The position numbers and the translations under genes were made by a program. Shown here piece by piece: positions 45,065 through 51,886 of a stretch of 51,886 nucleotides of DNA (its first letter is position 1; the number at the start of each line of letters is the position of its first letter). Source of the stretch: a virus; IMG/VR virus record IMGVR_UViG_3300030380_004241, positions 1 through 51,886 of that record, one strand, 5' to 3'. Below the pieces are notes generated by a model that saw only the letters and a list, made by a program, of their open reading frames with translations, was not told where the DNA came from and did no database searches.

Positions 45065-46365
45065 TGGCAGTTACAGATGGAGAAGGCGCACTGACAGGCT
45101 TGTCACTTGACGAAGAGGACGAGTCAAAAAAGCCTATCGTTTATGGAGTTTATCAGACTAAATCTCAAACTCCAGACATGGACTTGAGCAACCTTCAAAA
45201 TGTTTACGGAACAGCAGCGATGCCTGTTTTCGAGTGGGTTCGCACAATTCAAACAGGTCAAAGAACTTACGACCCTAATGACACTTCGGATCGTGAGAAA
45301 CTAGAAGAATATAAAAAGATGGTTGAGGAGCAGGGTAAGCCCCCAGGACTCCCTGATTGGTCAGAGATTGGCAAACAAGTCGCAGTTGGAACAGTATCTC
45401 AGCTAGGTCAGGCAGCAGCCAGCCAAGCAGGTTCAGCGTTGTTTGATCCTTATCTAGCTAGTGAAACCACTGGTTCAAAACTTTTGACAGGAGTCACCGA
45501 AACATTTGGCTCAACGCCAGCTCAACAAGTCGCATCAACAACGAATCTTGCCTTTGACAACATTGACAAGCTCGCAAACGATCAGACAATCTTCCCAGAG
45601 CTCGCCAACAGAGAAGTCGCAGAAGCAACAGGAAACTTAGATCTTTACAATGCCGTCTCTGATGGGGGCAAAGAAGTCGGGAAGGGGATCAAGTCTTACG
45701 ATGCTAATGTTGTTAATGATGCAAAAAAGACGACAGGTGGCAACTTAACAGCTGAAGCAATCACAACCAGCTCCCAAACCCCTACATATCTTTCTCAAGT
45801 TGGTGACAGACTTTACGGGACTGAAGCAGCAAAAGCCAACTGGTCAGGTGCTGCGGGTGCTGGCATTGTCAACTTTGGCGTTCAGCTCGCTATGGGCGAG
45901 GATCCCGAAAAAGCAGCCAAGTCAGCTGGTGCATCAGCGATCGGAACAGCGATAGGTAATGCTTTGCTTCCTGGGATTGGTGGCGTCGTTGGTGGGGTGC
46001 TTGGAGGAATTGTCGGGGGCAGAGTCATTTGTAACGAGCTTTGCCGTCAAGGTGTGATGACTCGTAAGCAAGTCGTTCTTGACTATAAATTTACACGCGA
46101 CTATCTGACACCACAACATGTTAATGGTTATCATGTTTGGGCTGTTTGGATGGTCAAGCAGATGCGCAAAGGCAAGTTTGTTAAATTTTGGAAACATGTT
46201 GCTGGGCATCGTGCAAACGAGATTGCTTACATTTATGGTGAGCGAGACAAGCCCGACTACTTGGGCAAAGTTTACAGAAAGATTTTGGAGCCGACTTGTT
46301 GGGCTGTTGGATATTTTTGTAAAAAAACAGACTGGTCAACTTTATACAAAGCAAAGGAGGTTTAA
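45064..46365 (+). CDS. Virion protein with hydrophobic Gly-rich segment and conserved C-terminal domain
   Basis: The 433-residue protein has a low-complexity Gly/Ala/Thr-rich N-terminal 280 residues, a hydrophobic Gly-rich stretch GIGGVVGGVLGGIVGGRVIC at about 305-322, then a C-terminal domain starting ICNELCRQGVMTRKQVVLDY with GYHVWAVWMVKQMRKG and PTCWAVGYFCKKTDW. This Cys- and Trp-rich C-domain recurs at the ends of phage virion proteins. It may insert in the membrane during DNA entry. That use is inferred. Confidence 0.7.
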   Translation: MAVTDGEGALTGLSLDEEDESKKPIVYGVYQTKSQTPDMDLSNLQNVYGTAAMPVFEWVRTIQTGQRTYDPNDTSDREKLEEYKKMVEEQGKPPGLPDWSEIGKQVAVGTVSQLGQAAASQAGSALFDPYLASETTGSKLLTGVTETFGSTPAQQVASTTNLAFDNIDKLANDQTIFPELANREVAEATGNLDLYNAVSDGGKEVGKGIKSYDANVVNDAKKTTGGNLTAEAITTSSQTPTYLSQVGDRLYGTEAAKANWSGAAGAGIVNFGVQLAMGEDPEKAAKSAGASAIGTAIGNALLPGIGGVVGGVLGGIVGGRVICNELCRQGVMTRKQVVLDYKFTRDYLTPQHVNGYHVWAVWMVKQMRKGKFVKFWKHVAGHRANEIAYIYGERDKPDYLGKVYRKILEPTCWAVGYFCKKTDWSTLYKAKEV

Positions 46366-46695
46366 ATGCCAGGACATTCAGACATGAAAGGTGCTACGAT
46401 GAATCCTTTGGCAGCTATGCCTGCTGAAGCTCGAAGCAACCTTATGAAATCATCAGACGGGATCCGAGCTGTTTTGATGTCGAGGCTCGCAAACATGGGT
46501 CCAGAAGAGCTACGCATGCTCGATTCAGCTATCACGCCTGAAGTTGCACGTGTGCTCATGAAGCTGTTGCCTGAGTTGCAGGAGCTCGTAAATGCAGTCG
46601 CTGATCAGCGTCAAGGCATGGCACGTCAGCAACCAGCGCCAAAGGGCAACGCAATGCCAAAAGGCATGGGTGCGCTCGGTAACATGATGAGATGA
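46366..46695 (+). CDS. Hypothetical helical protein
   Basis: The 109-residue protein is mostly helical and Met/Ala/Leu-rich (MNPLAAMPAEARSNLMKSSD, ALMKLLPELQELVNAVADQR-like), with a flexible C-terminus (QQPAPKGNAMPKGMGALGN). AAAGGAGG lies before ATG. It overlaps the GNAT gene (ATGA). It was not recognised. Confidence 0.65.
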   Translation: MPGHSDMKGATMNPLAAMPAEARSNLMKSSDGIRAVLMSRLANMGPEELRMLDSAITPEVARVLMKLLPELQELVNAVADQRQGMARQQPAPKGNAMPKGMGALGNMMR

Positions 46696-47135
46696 CGATA
46701 AGGAGAGCCTCGCCATTAGATATTTCAGCTGTTTTAAATATGCTTGCGGAGATGCACGAGAACACAACTCTACCAACTCCCCCGATCAACAGCGAAAAGC
46801 TAGTGGCAAAGGTAAATGAGGTCATACACAGAGGAGTTGTTTTTGTGGCTTTGGATAAGGAAAATAAAATAGTAGGATCTGTCGGAGGGATGGTAGGAAC
46901 AGACTGGTGGTCTGATCAGCCATTCTTAGCAGACTGCTGGTTTTATGTAACTCCAGACCACAGAAAAGGATCTTCAGTTTCTCTTGAACTGATTAAAAAC
47001 TTTATTAAATCTGCAAATGACGCTAAACTACCTGTGAGGCTTGGCCACATCTTTTCGGGAGACTTAGAGCGGAAAGACAAATTTTTTGAAAGGCTTGGTA
47101 TGACCAAAGCAGGTTCAGTATTCGTGGAGGCATAG
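46692..47135 (+). CDS. GNAT-like acetyltransferase
   Basis: The 147-residue protein has the GNAT order: start MTIRRASPLDISAVLNMLAE, a beta stretch with GVVFVALDKENKIVGSVGGM, then FYVTPDHRKGSSVSLELIKN with the acetyl-CoA-loop pattern R-K-G-S-S, and FFERLGMTKAGSVFVE. Phage GNATs between virion genes may modify host or virion proteins. The substrate is not known. The start overlaps the previous stop. Confidence 0.78.
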   Translation: MTIRRASPLDISAVLNMLAEMHENTTLPTPPINSEKLVAKVNEVIHRGVVFVALDKENKIVGSVGGMVGTDWWSDQPFLADCWFYVTPDHRKGSSVSLELIKNFIKSANDAKLPVRLGHIFSGDLERKDKFFERLGMTKAGSVFVEA

Positions 47136-48338
47136 ATGGGTGGTTACTGCACAACAGGGGTAGAAAACTTACCCACATATGACGAAACGCTAACAGGCAC
47201 AGACATTCCTGCTTGGGTTTCTCAAGGTGGGCGAACTCTTTTTGAGCAAGCTGCGGAACTTGCGTCTAGTGAATTTCCTGCCTATCAAGGTCAAAGAATC
47301 GCTACATATGGTGGCAGCAAATTAACTCCCGAAGAGCGAGCAGGCTTTGATCTCCTCATGAGAGGAGAAGACATCTATGATCCTTATGTAAAAGCTGCAT
47401 ACCAACAAACACAAACCCTCGGCAAAGGTTATGATGAGGCTTCTCGGAGGGATCTCTTAGGAGGAAACTACCGAGGTGCGACTCGGAGTGAGCTTATCGG
47501 CGAACCCGAAATGCAGTATCAAGGTGCCACTCGGGATGAGCTTATTGGTGGACCATTTACAATTGAACAAGCTCAACCATTCCTAGACATTTATCAAGAA
47601 GCAGCAGACCCAGCAGTCGCTGAGGCTGAAAGGCAACTTCAGCAAAACCTTATTGCACAAAGGGCAAGAGCAGGATCAGCCTTTGGAGGTTCTCGTGCAT
47701 TCCTAGGTGAAATGGAGGCTTCTGATAGGACAGCAAGAGCAGCAAGCGACATCCGTCGTCAAGCAGCAGCAGAGGGTCTCGGATTCGCAGCAGGCAGGTC
47801 AGACGCAGATCGTGCCGCAAGGTTCCAAGCTGAGAATGTTATGCGTCAACAATTTGAGCAAGATCGTGCTCAAAGAGAGCGTGATCGTGCGGCGAGGTTC
47901 GGTGCAGAAGATGTTATGCGGGATAGGTTCACATCAGACCGCGAAGCAAGGTTCGGTGCAGAAGCTGCAAGAAGAGCTGCATATGAAACTGAGGAAGCCT
48001 CTCGTTTAAGGAAAGCAGAGCAGCTGACAGGATTCGCTCCCCTTGTCCAAGGGCTTTCCGAGCAAGCAGCATCAGGTATGCTGTCCGCTGGAGAAGCACG
48101 TCGTAAACTTGATCAGATGGCTCTTGACTTGGCATTCTCAGATTATATTGAGCAGAGAGAATATCCTTTCCAGATGCTTAACTTTGCGATGGGTGCACTC
48201 AAAGGTGTTCCGTACGAAACAACTCAATATTCGCTTTCGCAAGGTCAACAGTATGTTCAGACACCATCAATCTATGGCCAGACACTTGGAGGCTTGGGAT
48301 CATTGGCATCTGCCTACTACATGAGTCGAGGAGCTTAA
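47136..48338 (+). CDS. Putative ejection (internal virion) protein 1
   Basis: The 400-residue protein begins MGGYCTTGVENLPTYDETLT. The middle is a long Arg/Ala-rich helical region (RARAGSAFGGSRAFLGEMEA) with repeated units like DRAARFQAENVMRQQFEQDR and DRAARFGAEDVMRDRFTSDR; a small repeat GATRSELIG / GATRDELIG lies before it. The end is Tyr/Gln-rich. Length, Ala-rich helices and position as first of three big late proteins fit a DNA-ejection protein like T7 gp14 or P22 gp7. Confidence 0.72.
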   Translation: MGGYCTTGVENLPTYDETLTGTDIPAWVSQGGRTLFEQAAELASSEFPAYQGQRIATYGGSKLTPEERAGFDLLMRGEDIYDPYVKAAYQQTQTLGKGYDEASRRDLLGGNYRGATRSELIGEPEMQYQGATRDELIGGPFTIEQAQPFLDIYQEAADPAVAEAERQLQQNLIAQRARAGSAFGGSRAFLGEMEASDRTARAASDIRRQAAAEGLGFAAGRSDADRAARFQAENVMRQQFEQDRAQRERDRAARFGAEDVMRDRFTSDREARFGAEAARRAAYETEEASRLRKAEQLTGFAPLVQGLSEQAASGMLSAGEARRKLDQMALDLAFSDYIEQREYPFQMLNFAMGALKGVPYETTQYSLSQGQQYVQTPSIYGQTLGGLGSLASAYYMSRGA

Positions 48339-48342
48339 ATGA

Positions 48343-50019
48343 ATGGCTGGTCATGACAAAAAAGTCCTCGGGGCATCAAACACAAACATTCAGAATCTTC
48401 CTCAAGGTGCATTGAGAGCTCTTGGTGGCCAAGAGAACTTTGAAAACGCTATGGCTCTGGCTCAGGCTTTGAATCCTCCTCCGACCCCGATGACACCCGC
48501 ACAACTTGCCTTTCAGTTCTTTACACAGATGGCAGCAGAGTCTTCCAAGCCAGGAGCAACAGCTCTCGGTGCAGCTAGTCAAGCAGCACTGACACCTGCA
48601 GCCTACTTGATGAAAGATCGCGAGGCTCAACAGAAATATCAAGCAGCTCTCCCAGCACAAGCTCTGAACATCGCACAACTTACAAAAGCACCCAAAGGCA
48701 CAGGCATGGGTGAAACTTTCAAGCGCACAGAGCCAGTGAAAAATGATGATGGCTCTGTCAAGATTGATCAAACAACAGGTGCAACAATATATAATTATAG
48801 GGTTGAGGACAATGCAGGCAACCTGATCCGCACTGTTCAGATGGCTGACGATTCAACCAAGCAGACGCCTGTTACTCTTTACAACGAGGCTGGCGACTCT
48901 GTCAGGGTTGTTCCAGGAACACAAGCCTACAGAACTGCGACTTCTGATGCTGCGCAGGGTGGTGGCTTCTTCTTGACTAGCAAGCCTACAAAGTTCTCCC
49001 CTCGTACAGTTTACAAAGATGGCCAAGAGAAAAAAGTTTACTCTCAGGCTGATTACGACACTGCCACAGGTGAGGGCGAGGCTGGCGGTTGGTCAGACAT
49101 TAAGCCTCCGTCCTCAACCAGCACAATCAAGACTGTTGGCGCAGGAACTTTGGCTACATACATGTCTGCGGAAGATGCGACAGCATTTGTTAAAGCTCAA
49201 GGCATGCCCGAAACTTCCCCGAACTTTCAAGCAATGGTTGACAGCCTAACTGCCAAAAGAGACTCTCAGATCGGCAAGCCCATCGTCACTGCTGGCGTAT
49301 ACATGGAAGTGTATCCACTCTACAAAGATGGCGAAGTCATTAATCTTCAGCTGTCGCCTTCCAAGACTGCGGCAACTCCATACTTCACGACATATGTTGA
49401 GAAGCGTCTCCCGATCATTGCGAAGTCAGCCGATACATACAACACAACTGCTCGTGAGGTGATTCCGAGGGTTGATGAAGCGATGAACCTATTGTTGTCT
49501 GGTCAAGTTGAAACAGGTCGCCTTAATCAAGCTCTGTTGCCATTTAAGCAGACATTCAATCAAGCCTTTGGTATCAATGATCCTGAAGTCATGGGTCTTG
49601 AGACTTTGCAAGCAACATCAAACTTCTTGGCTCCAAAGATGCGTCCTGTTGGATCTGGCTCAACCTCTGATATGGAATTCAAAGCCTACCAGCAAGCAGC
49701 ACTGTATCTTGGCAACACTCCTGAAGCTAACTACATCTCACTTTACGCTTTCAAAAAGATGGCTGAAAATGGCGTAAGACTTAATCAACTTGAAACAGAG
49801 CTTTTGACCTCTGGTGAATTCACAAGCATGAAAGAAATCAACCAAGCTCTTAAAACTGATGACACTGGCATCTTTGAAAAGTTTTCAGGCGACCCAACTG
49901 ATGAGGAAGCTGTTCTTGAGTTTTACAATGCCTTGCCAGATGGAGCTGTAATAATTAACAATGGCATCTTCAACTCAGACTCGCCGTATATCATCAAAGG
50001 ATGGGGAGGAGGTTCGTAA
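48343..50019 (+). CDS. Putative ejection (internal virion) protein 2
   Basis: The 558-residue protein has a Thr/Ala/Lys/Gln-rich N-terminal half and a helical C-terminal half, without enzyme motifs (segments QTPVTLYNEAGDSVRVVPGT, EVIPRVDEAMNLLLSGQVE). It lies between the other two ejection-type proteins, with 4 bp or less spacing to each. Its role is inferred from place and size. Confidence 0.7.
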   Translation: MAGHDKKVLGASNTNIQNLPQGALRALGGQENFENAMALAQALNPPPTPMTPAQLAFQFFTQMAAESSKPGATALGAASQAALTPAAYLMKDREAQQKYQAALPAQALNIAQLTKAPKGTGMGETFKRTEPVKNDDGSVKIDQTTGATIYNYRVEDNAGNLIRTVQMADDSTKQTPVTLYNEAGDSVRVVPGTQAYRTATSDAAQGGGFFLTSKPTKFSPRTVYKDGQEKKVYSQADYDTATGEGEAGGWSDIKPPSSTSTIKTVGAGTLATYMSAEDATAFVKAQGMPETSPNFQAMVDSLTAKRDSQIGKPIVTAGVYMEVYPLYKDGEVINLQLSPSKTAATPYFTTYVEKRLPIIAKSADTYNTTAREVIPRVDEAMNLLLSGQVETGRLNQALLPFKQTFNQAFGINDPEVMGLETLQATSNFLAPKMRPVGSGSTSDMEFKAYQQAALYLGNTPEANYISLYAFKKMAENGVRLNQLETELLTSGEFTSMKEINQALKTDDTGIFEKFSGDPTDEEAVLEFYNALPDGAVIINNGIFNSDSPYIIKGWGGGS

Positions 50020-51886
50020 TGGCTGTAGATTTACCAGCAGGTGCCGCAGGCATCAAACCAGGAAACAAACCAACTCCTGAGGCAGAAGAAGTTGTAAAAG
50101 CCAACGAAAAAAGTTTTTGGCAAAGTATTGCTGATCTTCCTGGAGGCATCTATGCAGCTGCCACAGGCGAAGGCATCCCGATTGAGTTCCCCAACATCCC
50201 CGAAACAACTGACATGGGTGATGCTGCTCCAGGATTCTTTGAAGCATTCATGATGAACAACAAGCTGATGTTCGCAAGAGACGACTTCGGCAAAGTTGAA
50301 ATCATGGAAGACACTTTTGGCGACGATGAACGTTGGGGTGGTGCATTTGTTGATAAGTTTGACAACCCTATGATTGTCTGGAATGACAAGCCGTATTATG
50401 TCAACAAGCCAGGATTCTCAGGGCAAGACATCGGCACTCTGACAGGCGAGATAATTAAGTTCGCACCTGCGAGCAAGTTTGTCAGCGGTGCAAAAAATTT
50501 GGGTCAGACAGTCATGCGTGGCACTGGCGCATACTCTGCAACAGAGGTCGCTGGTCAAGCTGGCGAGGCAATGCTGACTCCTGAGACAACAAAAGCCAAA
50601 GATCGTGACATGGGTGATGTTGCTGGTGATGTCGGTGTGGCTACAGGCTTGGGCGTAGCTGTTGATGTTGTGGCACCACCAGTAATCAAAGGCACAAGCA
50701 AAGTTCTGAGGGCTGGCACAGGCAAAGTCTCTGAAACTGCAGCAAGAGTGTTCCCAAGGTTTGAGCCTAAAAATATACAAACATCAAAGTACCCACTAAC
50801 AGTCGGTCAAAGAACTGCTGCACTGCCAGACAGAAAAGCAGGTCCAACTGAAAAGGTAACACCAGAGCTTGAGTCCGAAGATGTCATGCGTCGTGCTCCA
50901 GGAACTAATCCTGATGCCGCAAACATCATGCGTGGTTTTGATGAAAGGCAACTTGATGAAATCAGAGCTGATGCTACGGCATTGGGTGATGAGTTTGGTT
51001 CGGGTCGCCCAGACATTACAGGTGCCGCAGACGTGCCGACAGCCGTAGCGGAAGAGATTCAATCAGTAGGCGTATCAGCTGCAAGAGATTTGAAGGCAAG
51101 AGCAGGCAAAGCCTATGACGTTGTTCAAGGTGCTGAGTTCCAACCTGTAATGGATGGAGCAGGAGTTGTTGCAACATCGCAAGTTGCACTTGACTCAGTG
51201 CTCAGCCCTCAAGGTCTTGGCATAACAGCCCGAGAGCTTGGCACAATGCCGATCCTCAAAAGAGAGATTGATTACCTTAAAAGGATTAACAAACTCGCTC
51301 AAAATCCTAAGTTCAAAGGCTCTCCGCTGAACATACTTCATGGCTATCAAAAGACTCTTAACAGAGCAGTGCGGACAGCTGAACAAGGCTCACCAGAGCA
51401 ACTAGCCTTGGGCAAGATAAAAGAAACAATTGACAAAGCAGTTTTTGACGGCATAGAGATGGGATTCATCACTGGTGATGAAACTGTCCTTAACTCTTTG
51501 AAAGAGGCAACAGACCTCTACAGGCAGTACATCGGTCTGACAGGCAAAGCCACAGGCAAAGATGCTCAAGAGAAGTCAGCAAACAGAATCTTACAAATGA
51601 TCACAAATGAAAACTTCACACCCAAGCAAGTTGTGAATGCATTTTTTGGTCACGCAAAATTCAACCCGAACCAATCAATGGCTTTGGTCTTGAATAAACT
51701 GAAGGCAGCACTGCCTGAAGATCAATATAAAGAAGTTGTTGCACTGGCCAAAGACGCTGTTCTTGAGAAAGCATTCTCAGGGTCAGGCAAGTCTGGTGTA
51801 ACTCGCACGAACATAGTGAATAACTACGACGACATTTTTGTTAAAAATAAAGCAATCACAGGGATGTTATTTGGTCCTGATGAGAT
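50019..51886 (+). CDS. Putative ejection (internal virion) protein 3, N-terminal part
   Basis: The gene begins with ATG overlapping the previous stop (TAATG) and runs off the right edge; its end is bases 1-489, giving about 751 residues. The N-terminus MAVDLPAGAAGIKPGNKPTP is flexible. A stretch at about 180-220 is Gly/Ala/Val-rich and hydrophobic (DVAGDVGVATGLGVAVDVVA), possibly membrane-active. The rest is helical. No transglycosylase motif was seen, unlike T7 gp16. It is likely the largest ejection protein. Confidence 0.75.
   Translation, partial: MAVDLPAGAAGIKPGNKPTPEAEEVVKANEKSFWQSIADLPGGIYAAATGEGIPIEFPNIPETTDMGDAAPGFFEAFMMNNKLMFARDDFGKVEIMEDTFGDDERWGGAFVDKFDNPMIVWNDKPYYVNKPGFSGQDIGTLTGEIIKFAPASKFVSGAKNLGQTVMRGTGAYSATEVAGQAGEAMLTPETTKAKDRDMGDVAGDVGVATGLGVAVDVVAPPVIKGTSKVLRAGTGKVSETAARVFPRFEPKNIQTSKYPLTVGQRTAALPDRKAGPTEKVTPELESEDVMRRAPGTNPDAANIMRGFDERQLDEIRADATALGDEFGSGRPDITGAADVPTAVAEEIQSVGVSAARDLKARAGKAYDVVQGAEFQPVMDGAGVVATSQVALDSVLSPQGLGITARELGTMPILKREIDYLKRINKLAQNPKFKGSPLNILHGYQKTLNRAVRTAEQGSPEQLALGKIKETIDKAVFDGIEMGFITGDETVLNSLKEATDLYRQYIGLTGKATGKDAQEKSANRILQMITNENFTPKQVVNAFFGHAKFNPNQSMALVLNKLKAALPEDQYKEVVALAKDAVLEKAFSGSGKSGVTRTNIVNNYDDIFVKNKAITGMLFGPDE
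51789..51886. repeat. Terminal direct repeat (right copy), contig overlap
   Basis: This is identical to bases 4-101. It lies inside the coding sequence of the third ejection-type protein, and the frame is the same in both copies. Confidence 0.93.

Noticed and set aside
51786-51788. Base difference between the two overlap copies (GGC against GGG at 1-3)
   Set aside because: It is at the extreme contig edge and both give a Gly codon; most likely an assembly error and not a variant.
1-51886. tRNA genes, integrase, repressor and phage RNA polymerase
   Set aside because: No cloverleaf, tyrosine/serine recombinase motif, lysogeny gene pair or single-subunit RNA polymerase motif was found by eye. 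A tRNA scan and profile searches would settle this.

Overview
The window looks like one complete genome of a tailed double-stranded DNA phage, read once around with a small overlap. Bases 4-101 are repeated exactly at 51789-51886, so the unique length is about 51,785 bp. One large gene runs off the right edge and continues at the left edge. No integrase, excisionase, repressor/Cro pair, tRNA, rRNA or CRISPR array was recognised, so a lytic lifestyle is the simplest reading. The head and tail genes (large portal, P22 gp4-like adaptor, no tape-measure or contractile-sheath gene, three large putative ejection proteins at the end of the late block) suggest a podovirus-like virion. A Gram-negative, probably aquatic or marine host is suggested by the small conserved phage proteins and the lysis cassette. 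That host call is inference only.

Layout. (i) 887-18582, minus strand: replication and nucleotide block. From its promoter-proximal end it holds an NrdR-like zinc ribbon, two unknown proteins, an SSB-like acidic-tailed protein, a TOTE-type archaeo-eukaryotic primase, a zinc ribbon, a UvrD-like helicase, a FAD enzyme, ThyX, a helix-turn-helix protein, a pyrimidine-dimer-glycosylase-like protein, a HAD phosphatase, a MazG-like protein, a DnaQ-like exonuclease, a 23-residue membrane peptide, a DnaE-like polymerase, a C39-like cysteine peptidase, a SleB-like wall hydrolase, an OB-fold-like protein, a SNF2-like helicase and a VRR-NUC-like nuclease. (ii) 18583-19029: divergent control region. (iii) 19030-20713, plus strand: six small early-type genes ending in a strong intrinsic terminator. 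(iv) 20773 to the right edge and on to 942, plus strand: late block. It holds terminase, portal, an island of small basic proteins, a GroES-like co-chaperonin, scaffold, capsid, adaptor and tail proteins, a fibre, a three-membrane-protein plus GH108 lysis cassette, further virion proteins, a GNAT and three ejection-type proteins.

How it works together. Transcription diverges from about 18.6-19.0 kb. Three internal leftward promoter regions (about 4.1, 5.4 and 13.2 kb) and one rightward region (about 18.9 kb) share a conserved stretch of roughly 80 bp, and 13 early-type genes carry the same TGAGAAAGGA leader just before the start codon. Together these look like a phage-wide early regulon. The two big transcription blocks converge and overlap by 56 bp at 887-942. 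The replisome is mixed: a bacterial-type family C polymerase and DnaQ exonuclease with an archaeo-eukaryotic-type primase and SF1/SF2 helicases, and no recognisable DnaB helicase or RNA polymerase.

Most promising for follow-up: the four-copy promoter repeat with its palindrome, the 23-residue membrane peptide tiled between exonuclease and polymerase, the GAAACCA repeat cluster in the control region, and the set of G-rich hairpins after likely highly expressed genes. All family assignments come from reading motifs by eye; no database search was run.
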